From positions 10,812 through 74,811 of the forward strand of contig DJVI01000024.1 in NCBI GenBank assembly GCA_002441125.1: 64,000 bases of DNA, in the 5' to 3' direction. Both the position numbers and the translations under genes were made by a program. Shown piece after piece: positions 44,888-54,498 of the stretch. Source of the stretch: Caldifarciminota bacterium UBA6260. GTDB lineage: Bacteria; Hydrothermota; 32-111. The notes below the pieces were generated by a model, which was not told the origin of the DNA, ran no database searches, and was given only the letters and a program-made list of their open reading frames with translations. Numbering within the stretch: the first letter of the stretch is position 1; every line of letters begins with the position of its first letter.

Positions 44888-46018
44888 CTATATTTTTTTC
44901 ATCCAAACAAATTTATCTACGATCCTTGTATAACTTTGTATTATTTTAACAACCTTAATTGAAACATCTTTATCAAAATAATCAAATGGGATTTGATTTT
45001 TGTCTCTATTTTCAAATGTTTCCTTTGCAATCTTTATTGAATTTACCATATTTTCTTTTTCAATTCCACCAATAACAATTGTTCCCTTATCAAGAACTTC
45101 AGGCCTTTCGGTGCTTGTTCTTATCAAAACCGCAGGAAAGCCAAGTATAGATGATTCCTCACTCAGAGTCCCACTGTCGGAGAGAACGCAATAGGAATGC
45201 ATCTGAAGTTTGTTGTAATCTATGAAACCGAATGGCTTCATTTTTTTCACAAGTTTGTTGAATTTTATCTTTTTATCCTTTATCTTTTTTTCACTTCTTG
45301 GATGAACAGAGTATATTATCGGCATTTTAAAAATTTCAGCGACAAAATTTATCGCATTCACAAGTGAAGTTAAATTATCATCAATATCAAGGTTTTCCTC
45401 TCTATGTGAACTCAAAATTATGTAATTGTTCTCTTCTAATTTTAAATTCTCAAGTATTTTGCTTTTTGAAATTTTATCAAAATTTTTTAATAAAACCTCT
45501 GTCATCGGCGAACCTGTAACAAAAATGTAATCTTTCCTTATTCCTTCTTCAAGCAGATACCTTCTGCTATGTTCGGTATAGGGAAGATTTATATCACTTA
45601 TATGATCTACTATTCTTCTGTTTAACTCCTCAGGAACATTCTGATCGAAGCATCTGTTTCCAGCTTCCATATGAAAAATTGGTATCTTTAACCTTTTTGC
45701 TGAAATAGCTGATAAAGCACTGTTTGTATCACCTAATATCAAAACAGCATCAGGTTTTTCCTTCAACAAAACCTCATAAGATTTTTTTATAATGTTTCCC
45801 ATAGTTTCACCAAGATTTTTTCCAACTGAATTAAGGAAATAATCTGGTTTTCTTAAGCCCAACTCTTTAAAGAAAATTTGATAAAGGTTATAATCCCAAT
45901 TTTGACCTGTATGCACAAGAATGTGGTTAAAATATTTATCGTTGGCTTTAATCACTTCTGACAATCTTATAATTTCAGGTCTTGTCCCCAAAATGGTCAT
46001 AACTTTTAGTTTTTTCAT
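44888..46018 (-). CDS. capG: UDP-N-acetylglucosamine 2-epimerase family, CapG/FnlC-like
   Basis: 376 residues. LGTRPEIIRLSEV, HTGQNWDYNLYQIFF, LILGDTNSALSA, HMEAGNRCFDQNVPEELNRRIVDH and SDSGTLSEESSILGFPAVLIR match the CapG/FnlC/WbjD branch rather than plain WecB; 'EAGNRCFDxNVPEExNR' is diagnostic. It catalyses the last epimerisation to UDP-L-FucNAc. It directly follows the CapF and CapE genes in the order of the pathway. It is a different paralogue from the wecB at 27.8 kb. Confidence 0.92.
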   Translation of the reverse strand: MKKLKVMTILGTRPEIIRLSEVIKANDKYFNHILVHTGQNWDYNLYQIFFKELGLRKPDYFLNSVGKNLGETMGNIIKKSYEVLLKEKPDAVLILGDTNSALSAISAKRLKIPIFHMEAGNRCFDQNVPEELNRRIVDHISDINLPYTEHSRRYLLEEGIRKDYIFVTGSPMTEVLLKNFDKISKSKILENLKLEENNYIILSSHREENLDIDDNLTSLVNAINFVAEIFKMPIIYSVHPRSEKKIKDKKIKFNKLVKKMKPFGFIDYNKLQMHSYCVLSDSGTLSEESSILGFPAVLIRTSTERPEVLDKGTIVIGGIEKENMVNSIKIAKETFENRDKNQIPFDYFDKDVSIKVVKIIQSYTRIVDKFVWMKKI

Positions 46019-46019
46019 T

Positions 46020-47132
46020 TTAAACCTCTAAGAAAAATGTATCAGGGTTATTTTGATCAAATATCTCCATACTCCAGAAGATAGTTATAACTTCATTTTC
46101 CCCTATATTGGTTATCGAATGGGTGAATCCCGGTGGTATATCAACTATCTGGACTTTATCTCCACTCACTTCATACTCAATCTTTTCATCAGTTACAATA
46201 TTTCTTAATCTGATAAGTGCTTTACCAGTTAAAACACAAAATTTTTCAATTTTAGTATGATGATAATGGTTTCCCCTTGTTATCCCCGGTTTTATTGTAG
46301 AAAAAAATATCTGTCCTATATGTGAAGATTTTAATACTTCTGCAAGAATTCCCCTGTTATCCTCTTTTGTAGTTAAAGGATATGAGAGATTGTCAACCGG
46401 GATGTAAGAGATATAAGTTGAATAAAGGTACCTTGTAAAAAGATCTGAAAAATCTGGAAGCATCAGATTTTCTCTTATTTTTTTGAATTCATAAATTTTA
46501 TCTGCAATTTCACCCAATTTCTTTTTAAAACCTTTATCAATTTTGTAATAGAACCCATCATATTCTTTTTCATCTTTAACAATTTTAACAAACTCGTTAA
46601 CTACATCATCGATGTATAAAAATTCAACCTCATTCTCTCTGTTTGATATTTGGATAGGTAGATCTCTTGCAATATTATAACAAAAAGTTGCAATAACAGA
46701 ATTATAATTTGGTTTTCCCCATTTACCAAAAAGGTTCTGTAATCTGTATATAAAAACCATAGCACCAGTTTTCTTTGCGTATTCTATAAGAGCATCTTCT
46801 CCCATTTTTTTGCTTTTCCCATAAGGATTGTCCAACTCAACTTGAATGGATGATGTCATAACAACTGTAGTTTTCTTACAAATATCTATTAAAAAATCTG
46901 TCATCTTTTTTGTAAACTCATAATTACCTGTAAAAAACTCCTTTTCATCTTTTGGTCTATTCACTCCCAAAAGATGTATTATAATATCAGATTGTTTTAG
47001 AAATTCTTTTAAATCATTTTCATCATTCTCTATATCATATTTCAGTATCTTTATATCTTTTAAATGGTTTAGACCAGCAATAAGGTTTTTGCCAACAAAA
47101 CCATTAGCACCTGTTATCAAAATAGTTTTCAT
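46020..47132 (-). CDS. capF: Bifunctional SDR reductase/cupin epimerase, CapF/FnlB-like
   Basis: 370 residues. N-terminal NAD(P)-binding Rossmann domain (ILITGANGFVGKNL, SSIQVELDNPYGKSKKMGE with the Tyr-x3-Lys) and C-terminal cupin (from about residue 250) with metal motif RGNHYHHTKIEKF. This two-domain plan is specific to CapF/WbjC/FnlB, which performs the 3-epimerisation and C4 reduction in UDP-L-FucNAc synthesis. One base lies between its stop and the CapG start; its own start overlaps CapE's stop. Confidence 0.93.
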   Translation of the reverse strand: MKTILITGANGFVGKNLIAGLNHLKDIKILKYDIENDENDLKEFLKQSDIIIHLLGVNRPKDEKEFFTGNYEFTKKMTDFLIDICKKTTVVMTSSIQVELDNPYGKSKKMGEDALIEYAKKTGAMVFIYRLQNLFGKWGKPNYNSVIATFCYNIARDLPIQISNRENEVEFLYIDDVVNEFVKIVKDEKEYDGFYYKIDKGFKKKLGEIADKIYEFKKIRENLMLPDFSDLFTRYLYSTYISYIPVDNLSYPLTTKEDNRGILAEVLKSSHIGQIFFSTIKPGITRGNHYHHTKIEKFCVLTGKALIRLRNIVTDEKIEYEVSGDKVQIVDIPPGFTHSITNIGENEVITIFWSMEIFDQNNPDTFFLEV

Positions 47133-48139
47133 TTTAGTTCCTGTTTAACATAATCCAAAGAAAGAAGGAGCTTTTTAATCTGTTCAACATTCAATCGAGT
47201 TGTGTTATCAGAATTGTATTCTTCTTTTAAAGTTAGAAGTTTCTTTTCCCCTTCTTCAAAATATTTATCATAATTCAAATCCCTATTATCAGCGGGAATT
47301 CTAAAATAACCTTCCATATCCTCTGCTTTAACCATTTCCTCTCTTGTAACAAGAGTTTCATAAAGTTTTTCACCATGCCTTGTTCCAATAATTTTTATCT
47401 TTGCTTTTGGATCAAATATTTCTATTATCGCTTGAGCAAGATCCTTTATAGTTGATGCTGGAGATTTTTTTACAAAAATATCTCCGGGATATGCATGTTT
47501 GAAAGCATGAACTACAAGTTCAACTGCTTCATCAAGAGACATTAAAAATCTTGTCATCTCAGGGTCAGTTATAGTTAAAGGTTGTTTTTTCTTAATCTGT
47601 TCTATAAACAAAGGTATTACTGAACCTCTTGAAGCCATAACATTACCATATCTTATTCCACATAAAATTGTGCCTTTGGAATTCGAACATCTCGATTTTG
47701 CAATCATAACTTTTTCCATCAACGCCTTTGTTAACCCCATAGCATTTATAGGATAAACAGCCTTGTCAGTGCTTAAAACAACTACTTTTTTTACACCCAT
47801 TTCTAAGGAAACATTTAAAACATTTTCGGTGCCAATTATGTTCGTCTTGACTGCCTCCATCGGATAAAATTCACAAGAAGGAACCTGTTTCAACGCTGCT
47901 GCATGAAAAACATAATCAACATCAACCATAGCATCATATATAGATTTTTCATCCCTGACATCTCCGATGTAAAATTTGATTTTGTCATTTTTATATTTAT
48001 TTCTCATTTCATGTTGCTTTAATTCATCTCTTGAAAAAATCCTAATCTCCTTAACTTCAGTATGCAAGAATCTGTTGAGAACAGCATTTCCAAAAGAACC
48101 TGTCCCTCCTGTTATCAGAATAATTTTATCCTTAAACAT
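47129..48139 (-). CDS. capE: UDP-GlcNAc 4,6-dehydratase (5-inverting), CapE/FnlA-like
   Basis: 336 residues. GGTGSFGNAVLNRFL binds the cofactor. STDKAVYPINAMGLTK holds Asp125-Lys126 and Met134-x3-Lys138, the MxxxK variant typical of CapE where other dehydratases have YxxxK. It opens the pathway to UDP-L-FucNAc by converting UDP-GlcNAc to the 4-keto-6-deoxy L-sugar. First gene of the capE-F-G set, with its own promoter upstream although flanking genes run the same way. GGGGAT precedes the ATG. Confidence 0.93.
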   Translation of the reverse strand: MFKDKIILITGGTGSFGNAVLNRFLHTEVKEIRIFSRDELKQHEMRNKYKNDKIKFYIGDVRDEKSIYDAMVDVDYVFHAAALKQVPSCEFYPMEAVKTNIIGTENVLNVSLEMGVKKVVVLSTDKAVYPINAMGLTKALMEKVMIAKSRCSNSKGTILCGIRYGNVMASRGSVIPLFIEQIKKKQPLTITDPEMTRFLMSLDEAVELVVHAFKHAYPGDIFVKKSPASTIKDLAQAIIEIFDPKAKIKIIGTRHGEKLYETLVTREEMVKAEDMEGYFRIPADNRDLNYDKYFEEGEKKLLTLKEEYNSDNTTRLNVEQIKKLLLSLDYVKQELK

Positions 48140-48163
48140 CCTATCCCCTTTTTTGTTTTTTAT

Positions 48164-48192
48164 AATATATTTTATTAAAATCCATTTGTCAA
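48164..48192 (-). promoter_or_regulatory. Internal promoter for capE-capF-capG
   Basis: On the minus strand TTGACA (48192-48187), 17-bp spacer, TATATT (48169-48164). The mRNA would start about 20 bases before ATG 48139, leaving room for the GGGGAT ribosome site. A perfect -35 box. It lets UDP-L-FucNAc synthesis be expressed apart from the upstream polymer genes. Confidence 0.65.
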
Positions 48193-48234
48193 CAAATAAT
48201 AAAATTATTAAAGCTCTTTTTATCTGTTGTTGTT

Positions 48235-49764
48235 TTAAGTTCTAATATTGAAAATTTGTTTTGCTTTTCTTTTTACATCATAAAATAAAGATTTTTCATA
48301 ATCATTCAAAAAGAAAAACCATAATAACAAAAAATATACTATTGAAAAAGAAACTATTTTTAAAATGAAAGTATAAAAATTATTTAATGTAAAATATTTC
48401 TGTATGAAAAACCCAAAAATCAACATTATTAAAAATAATGGTAGATTTTTCAGATGGCAATCTATAAAGAATTTAAAAATGTCTATTTTAAATAATCGGT
48501 AATAGATTATATTTAAAAATAATACTAAACCAATTATTCTTGCGACCATAACTCCCAATGCAGCTCCAATAGCACCCAATTTTATTGAAAGTAATGAAGA
48601 TAACAATATAGAGACAAATGTTAAAATAATTGTTGAAATAGCGTCGAATTTGACATTATTTGTAACTAAAAGTGATGTTTTCATAATATCTTGAGTTTTT
48701 ATTAAAAACCAAGGAATTATTAAAAATAAAGCAACCCAATAAGAATTATTAAATTCTTTTCCCATCCATAACAACATAAAATTTTTACCAAAAATAAAGA
48801 ATGTGATTATAATAAAACCAACTATAAAAAGTTGTATCCTTCCCATTTTTAACATAATCTGATTAAAATGTTGAGTGTCCTCTTTAACTAATATCCTTGT
48901 AATTTTTGGTAAAAATAAACCGTTAAGAGCATTTGAAAGGGAAAAGGTATACCCATCTACAGTCATTCCAATAGAAAAAATTGCTATTTGAACTGTATTT
49001 GTAAATTTTCCTATAATTAACGGCATTAAATTCGTTGTTAAGTTGTAAAAAATTACTGCGATAGAATACCAAAAAGAAAATAAAAAAACCTCTTGAAACA
49101 ATCTGTTATCCCAAAATTTAAAATCAACTTCAAAACCAATGAATTTCTTTATATAAAAAAATCTTGAAGTTATTACTAAAAGGTTAACAAAAATATTTGT
49201 TAAAACCAAAGCATAAAGCCCATAACCAGATTTTAATAGAAAAATTAGTAAAATAACTGTTGATAATTTATTAATTATATCTACAGACTTTAAAAAAATA
49301 AATCTTTCTGATGCTATTAAAATTCCCTCAAATGGTTTAGTTGATAGAGTGATAATGTTGAAAAAACCAATTGTTAGTAAAATAAACTTTAATTTTACTA
49401 TCTCATCTTGAGTAAAATTTTTATAAATGTTGCTTACATTTAAATATATTACAACAAAAATAATAAATATTAAAAGGCTTAGTGAAAAGTATAATTTATA
49501 AATAATTCCTAAAAATTTTTTAATTTTATTGTTTTCATTTTTTGAAAAATATAATGATAGAAACCTTGATACGCCAATACTTAATCCAAAATCAAGTATA
49601 AAAAGACTTATCAAAGAAATACTCAAAGAATATAATCCATAATCCGATTGCCCTATTTTCCGAACCAACCAAGGGGTAAAGAAAAGACCAACTATGATGT
49701 TTAAACCAATAGAAAAATAAGAAAGTATTGCTGAATATTTAATTTGTTTATTAGAATCTATCAT
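48235..49764 (-). CDS. wzx: Polysaccharide flippase, Wzx/MOP superfamily
   Basis: 509 residues with about 13-14 membrane helices. The N-terminal YSAILSYFSIGLNIIVGLFF and VRKIGQSDYGLYSLSISLIS are classical for O-antigen/capsule flippases, as is GIGVSRFLSL-like wording after the second helix. It moves undecaprenyl-linked repeat units across the inner membrane. It overlaps the upstream glycosyltransferase gene by 14 bases. Together with a Wzy-like protein and an initiating phosphosugar transferase it defines a Wzx/Wzy pathway. Confidence 0.88.
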   Translation of the reverse strand: MIDSNKQIKYSAILSYFSIGLNIIVGLFFTPWLVRKIGQSDYGLYSLSISLISLFILDFGLSIGVSRFLSLYFSKNENNKIKKFLGIIYKLYFSLSLLIFIIFVVIYLNVSNIYKNFTQDEIVKLKFILLTIGFFNIITLSTKPFEGILIASERFIFLKSVDIINKLSTVILLIFLLKSGYGLYALVLTNIFVNLLVITSRFFYIKKFIGFEVDFKFWDNRLFQEVFLFSFWYSIAVIFYNLTTNLMPLIIGKFTNTVQIAIFSIGMTVDGYTFSLSNALNGLFLPKITRILVKEDTQHFNQIMLKMGRIQLFIVGFIIITFFIFGKNFMLLWMGKEFNNSYWVALFLIIPWFLIKTQDIMKTSLLVTNNVKFDAISTIILTFVSILLSSLLSIKLGAIGAALGVMVARIIGLVLFLNIIYYRLFKIDIFKFFIDCHLKNLPLFLIMLIFGFFIQKYFTLNNFYTFILKIVSFSIVYFLLLWFFFLNDYEKSLFYDVKRKAKQIFNIRT

Positions 49765-50911
49765 TTTGGTTTATTAAATTTAACAGATCCTTTCTAAACT
49801 TTTCATCAATTTTTTTTATCTCTTCTTCTAAAAACTTATCATAATTTTCATCAATTTTGATTTCTTTTATTGCTTTAGCAATTGATTCAGGATTATCTTC
49901 ATTGTAAAATTTTATCAAATGTGAAAAAGGAGATTCAACAACAGATTTTAAATCACTTGAAACAACATATAAATTGTTACATAAATAAGATAATATTTTT
50001 GATGGAAAAACAGAATCAATAAAACCCTTCCTTTTAGAAATTGTTGAAAGACCGATATGACATCTTTGAATAAACTCAATATAATCATCCCCTTTTAAAC
50101 ATCCATCATAAGTTACCTGACAACTCGAATTTCTATTTACTTCATTAATTAAATTCAAAACATTTTCGGTTTCTTTTTGTTTTCCAAATCCAATGATATG
50201 TAAATGATAGTTTTTATCAAGATACTTAGCAACATTTATACTTTCTAAAACACCTATTATTGGATCAAAAGATCCCGCAAAAACAAGATGGATTTTATCT
50301 TTATATTTTTCAACTTTCTGTTTATTGTGTTTTAACTCTCCATAGGAAATTATATAAGGTTTTATATTATTTATTTTGTCAACCAAAGTATGGGTTGAAA
50401 AAATATAAGAATCAGCAGATTGAATTAACTTTTTTTCCAATATTGTAAATAGTTTCCTTTGTTTCCAAACATCCGAATATATTTCTTCAACTTCAAGTAT
50501 CAGTTTAAAATTCCTAAACTTTTTTGCAATAAAAATAGGTACACTTAACATCGGTTGATGATATGCAATAACTAAATCCACATCCTTATTTTTAATTAAA
50601 TAAATTGTGGTCCATAAAAAAGATAGAAAAATTTTAAACAGGTAAGGTTTAAAATTGCTTTTGATTTTTATATTGAATGATGGAGAAAAAACAACTTGTG
50701 AATCATCGTTTAAAAAAATTTTTTCACTTTTAAAAAATTTAAATTCATTTTCCTGATTTGTCCACGATGGAGAGAGTATAGTCACAAAAAATCCTAAATT
50801 TTTTAATACCTCTGCAATATAATTCATTTTATTAACAGCAGCCAAGCAATGATTTCTTTTTTTTTTATCATTACTTACAGTGTAAAAACCTAAATATATT
50901 ATATTTTTCAA
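49751..50911 (-). CDS. Glycosyltransferase, GT4-like
   Basis: 386 residues. The N-terminal half has no strong motif but a Rossmann layout (NYIAEVLKNLGFFVTILSPSW, VDLVIAYHQPMLSVPIFIAK). The C-terminal half shows KIHLVFAGSFDPIIGVLESI, HLHIIGFGKQKETENVL and VFPSKILSYLCNNLYVVSS, typical of GT-B donor domains of family 4. Donor and acceptor sugars unknown. Adjoins the Wzy-like gene upstream by nine bases. Confidence 0.78.
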   Translation of the reverse strand: MKNIIYLGFYTVSNDKKKRNHCLAAVNKMNYIAEVLKNLGFFVTILSPSWTNQENEFKFFKSEKIFLNDDSQVVFSPSFNIKIKSNFKPYLFKIFLSFLWTTIYLIKNKDVDLVIAYHQPMLSVPIFIAKKFRNFKLILEVEEIYSDVWKQRKLFTILEKKLIQSADSYIFSTHTLVDKINNIKPYIISYGELKHNKQKVEKYKDKIHLVFAGSFDPIIGVLESINVAKYLDKNYHLHIIGFGKQKETENVLNLINEVNRNSSCQVTYDGCLKGDDYIEFIQRCHIGLSTISKRKGFIDSVFPSKILSYLCNNLYVVSSDLKSVVESPFSHLIKFYNEDNPESIAKAIKEIKIDENYDKFLEEEIKKIDEKFRKDLLNLINQNDRF

Positions 50912-50920
50912 TATATTCTC

Positions 50921-51988
50921 CTATTGCCAGAAAAATTTATAATATTTATCTAACCTAAAATATAAAAACAACAAAACACTTATTGCTATTAATAGGACCA
51001 TATATTTATCTTTTTTATTAAATGTTTCTATTATTTCTGGTATTGCCAAAATATAATAAAAGTTAAAATATTGTTGAATTCTCATAAAACTTTGACTTTT
51101 AAAAGTCATTAAAGTTAAAAACAAACCTAAAAAAATTGCATTAAAGTAAAAATAATTATCAATTTTTTTTAAAAAAGTATTCTTTCTCCAAAGAATGGTT
51201 ATAAAAATTAAAAGAATTAAGGAGCTATATGTCTCTGTTCCTTTGATATTAAAATATAACATATTTTCATATTTAAAAAAGTTTGCAATAGGTGAGAAAA
51301 TTTTAACATTAAAAAATATAAAAGATAGTAAAAAAACTAATAAAATCATTATTATATGTTTTAATTGGAATTTTTGAAAGGCGATAAAATAAAAGGGGGA
51401 AAATAAAATCGACGATTTATGAATAAAAAATGCTATGATTGATAGGATTATAAAATAATTCAATTTTTTGTTAATTATAGCCCAATATCCATATATTCCA
51501 ACCAATGATGTTGCAACAGTTTGTCTAATACCTGTTATACCAAAAAATGCAAAAAACAAACAAAAATATATTAAAAAACTTAGTAATGGATTTTGTGATT
51601 TTTTATAAATCAATATTCCTAAAGGAACTGTAAAAATAATTGCTATAAAAATTAAATACAATTGATAATCACCTGAAAATATTTGAAAAATTTTTTGGAA
51701 TATCAAATATCCGGGATCTTTAAAATAATATCTATTTGAATATAAAGAATCAAAAAAAATTCTTATTATCTTTTCCCAAGACATTCCCTTTACCATTTCA
51801 AAATTTAAATAATATGAAAATGTATCAGCACCAACGGAATAATGTCTCAATCCAGAAAAAAGTATCATTTGAATAGTTATAATTATGCAATAAATTTTTT
51901 TTACATTAATTTTTGTCTTAGAGTTAATATATAGTAAAATAAAATAAATTAGAAAAATTAAAATTATATTTATTGAATATAAAAACAT
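50921..51988 (-). CDS. EpsG/Wzy-like polysaccharide polymerase
   Basis: 355 residues with about 10 helices. FSGLRHYSVGADTFSYYLNFEMVKG carries the 'R...vG.Dt..Y' signature of EpsG/Wzy proteins. GITGIRQTVATSLVGIYGYW and FFIHKSSILFSPFYFIA are the typical second and third motifs. It would link repeat units delivered by the flippase into a polymer in the outer leaflet of the inner membrane. Confidence 0.85.
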   Translation of the reverse strand: MFLYSINIILIFLIYFILLYINSKTKINVKKIYCIIITIQMILFSGLRHYSVGADTFSYYLNFEMVKGMSWEKIIRIFFDSLYSNRYYFKDPGYLIFQKIFQIFSGDYQLYLIFIAIIFTVPLGILIYKKSQNPLLSFLIYFCLFFAFFGITGIRQTVATSLVGIYGYWAIINKKLNYFIILSIIAFFIHKSSILFSPFYFIAFQKFQLKHIIMILLVFLLSFIFFNVKIFSPIANFFKYENMLYFNIKGTETYSSLILLIFITILWRKNTFLKKIDNYFYFNAIFLGLFLTLMTFKSQSFMRIQQYFNFYYILAIPEIIETFNKKDKYMVLLIAISVLLFLYFRLDKYYKFFWQ

Positions 51989-51992
51989 TATT

Positions 51993-53201
51993 CTATCCTT
52001 TCAAAATTTTATTGTATATTTGAATATATTCCTTCATTATTTTTTCTTTATCAAAATTCTTTTTAACAAAATCTATCCTTTTTTGTTTGTTTTCTTCTTT
52101 TTCATTTTTTTTGATATTTTCAACAATCGAAATAATATCGTTCAGTTCTTTATTTAGAGTCATTTCATAACCATTAGCATCGTTTAACATTTCAGAATTC
52201 GCTGTTGTTTTATATACAACAATAGGAGTTCCACAAGCAAGGGCTTCTGCTGTTGTAAAACCGAATGTATTTTCTTTAGTAAAATTTATATAAACATCTG
52301 CCAAAGAATAATATATTGAAAGATCTTCTCTATTGTGAGTTTCATTTATATGAATTATATTAGAAGGCAAAATATTTTTATTATCAACTCCACCAATTAA
52401 GATAATAATAGTTTGTTTATCAATAATTTTACTTAATTCTATAAACTTATCAAGTCCATTATTCTCACTGAATTTTGAAGCTACACCTAAAATAATAAAT
52501 TTATCATTCAAATTCAATTTATTTTTTAAAACTGTAGCATCCCTTGGTTTAAAAATATTAGTATCTATTGGATTATAAATAGTTTCAATTATTTTTGAAT
52601 CTTTTAAAAAAGACTTTTTTGCCTCCTCAATGATCCACAGTGAAGGTCCTATAACTGCCAAATTTTCTATAGAACTAATCCACCTTTTTTTATCATTAAA
52701 CATTTTTTCTGTTCTATCGAAAAACCAAGAAGGGATATCTTTTTTTAATTTAGGACATTTTTTACAAGTTGTTTGCCATTTATAGCAATTTTGAGTAAAA
52801 TAATGTGTGCATTTGCCTGTAAAAAACCAACAATCATGAAGGGTTATAACTACAGGTATTTTATTTTTTATTATGTATTCGAAAAGCATTGGATAGTTTA
52901 GAAAATTACTATGTATATTATGAATATGAATTAAATCAGGTTTAATTTTTTTTAAAATTTCTATAAAATTCAAAGTTCCCAAATAACAAGTATAACCTTG
53001 AAAACCCGTTATTCTGGCAGTTAAAGCTTCTATTTTTTTTTCAAAAGGAATTCCTATTATAAAACCATTCCTAATTTTTGGGCCAAATGAATACGCTACA
53101 TACGATTCATGACCATTTTTTGTTAAATATTCATGTAAATAATTGACTATCTTTCCAGTGCTTCTAATTGAACTCACAGTATTAAGATTAAGAACTTTCA
53201 T
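51993..53201 (-). CDS. Glycosyltransferase, GT4-like, with a Cys-rich insertion
   Basis: 402 residues, GT-B fold. DLIHIHNIHSNFLNYPMLFE and VVITLHDCWFFTGKCTHY in the N-domain; FIILGVASKFSENNGLDKFI and TFGFTTAEALACGTPIVVYK (EX7E-type nucleotide-sugar site) in the C-domain. Five Cys in the stretch from FTGKC to CKKCPK (about residues 130-150) may bind zinc; this is found in a known subgroup of wcaC/WcaI-like enzymes. Overlaps the next glycosyltransferase gene by 14 bases. Confidence 0.85.
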   Translation of the reverse strand: MKVLNLNTVSSIRSTGKIVNYLHEYLTKNGHESYVAYSFGPKIRNGFIIGIPFEKKIEALTARITGFQGYTCYLGTLNFIEILKKIKPDLIHIHNIHSNFLNYPMLFEYIIKNKIPVVITLHDCWFFTGKCTHYFTQNCYKWQTTCKKCPKLKKDIPSWFFDRTEKMFNDKKRWISSIENLAVIGPSLWIIEEAKKSFLKDSKIIETIYNPIDTNIFKPRDATVLKNKLNLNDKFIILGVASKFSENNGLDKFIELSKIIDKQTIIILIGGVDNKNILPSNIIHINETHNREDLSIYYSLADVYINFTKENTFGFTTAEALACGTPIVVYKTTANSEMLNDANGYEMTLNKELNDIISIVENIKKNEKEENKQKRIDFVKKNFDKEKIMKEYIQIYNKILKG

Positions 53202-54498
53202 TTTTTAATCCTGTTTCTTTTATTATTTTAATATCATTAAGTAATTCTGTTTGGATTTTCTCTCTCTGATGATTTCTAACACCACAATTCCAAGCTTTTT
53301 CTGCATATTCACTTAAAATATTTCTGTTTTTAATTATATTATTTAAAATTTTTTGTAATTCTTTTTCATTTTCAGCTATTAAAGCAGAATCATTCTTGTC
53401 AAGATATTCAATCGGAGCAATGTTTCGAGGACCAATTGCTAATATTGTTCTATTAGCAAAAAAATAATCTATAAGTTTTGTAGAGAACGAATATTTAATT
53501 TTTTCTTTATATATTTTATTATCAGATTCTAAAAATAATAAAATATCACTATCCTTTTGAATTTTTGGGATTAATTCATTATCTATTTCTCCATAATATT
53601 TTAAACTTCTGAATTTATTAAGATCTTTTATATTTTTGTTGCTTAGTATTGTTCCTGAGTATACATCAATTTCAAAATGTTTTTTTTCACTATTTAAATA
53701 ATCAGTTAATTTTGCAAGTTTTAAAAGAGACTGAAATCTTTCAGGTGCTAAATTACCTGTATAAACAATTTTTATTATCTGGTTTTTATTTGAATCATAT
53801 TCGTTCTTTTTTTCATCGGAAAACTCATATCCTTTTGTTAAAACTTTACATTTAATCTTAAAGTATTTTTCATAATCTTTTTTCTGTCTTTCAGTAATTA
53901 CATATAAAAGTTCACAATTTTTTATAACTTTTTTTACCTTTAATCTTACCAGAAATTTTTTGCAAAGAAAATATAAAGAATAAGAAGGAAATCTGTAAAA
54001 ATAAACATCATCAGATACATAACCAATAATAGGTTTATTGATATTTTTTTTAACATAATAAACTATATCATTCATATATGTTGAAAAGTATATAGGTTGA
54101 AAAATAATATCAGGATTAAAAATTTTTATAGCATTTAACAACCCATCATCCTTCCAATTTCCTATACTCCAAACTAAATCTCTAAGTAGATAAAAAAACC
54201 AATATCTTAATTTTTTAATTCTATTAACAAAATTAACTTCTTTATTATTAAATTTATTTTCATCAATTTTAACATTTTCTATAGCAGTTTTATTTAATCC
54301 AAGTATTTTTTTTATCATTGTTTTTTCATTTATTCGATAAAATTTTTTTACAATTTTACTTTTTGGATATCCAAAATCGCAATATAAATTACATATTTCG
54401 ATATCTTTGAGATTAGTAAAAATATTTTCATAAGAATTACCAAAACTGTTATTAATATTCCAAGGTGTTCGAGAGATAACTAAAATTTTAATTGCCAT
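53188..54498 (-). CDS. Putative glycosyltransferase (GT-B fold)
   Basis: 436 residues. KILVISRTPWNINNSFGNSY starts like other GT-B proteins; IKIVYTGNLAPERFQSLLKL, FEIDVYSGTIL, DILLFLESDNK and FSTKLIDYFFANRTILAIGP define a donor domain, though the EX7E motif is weak. Probably adds one sugar of the repeat unit. Very AT-rich. Overlaps both neighbours. Confidence 0.7.
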   Translation of the reverse strand: MAIKILVISRTPWNINNSFGNSYENIFTNLKDIEICNLYCDFGYPKSKIVKKFYRINEKTMIKKILGLNKTAIENVKIDENKFNNKEVNFVNRIKKLRYWFFYLLRDLVWSIGNWKDDGLLNAIKIFNPDIIFQPIYFSTYMNDIVYYVKKNINKPIIGYVSDDVYFYRFPSYSLYFLCKKFLVRLKVKKVIKNCELLYVITERQKKDYEKYFKIKCKVLTKGYEFSDEKKNEYDSNKNQIIKIVYTGNLAPERFQSLLKLAKLTDYLNSEKKHFEIDVYSGTILSNKNIKDLNKFRSLKYYGEIDNELIPKIQKDSDILLFLESDNKIYKEKIKYSFSTKLIDYFFANRTILAIGPRNIAPIEYLDKNDSALIAENEKELQKILNNIIKNRNILSEYAEKAWNCGVRNHQREKIQTELLNDIKIIKETGLKNESS

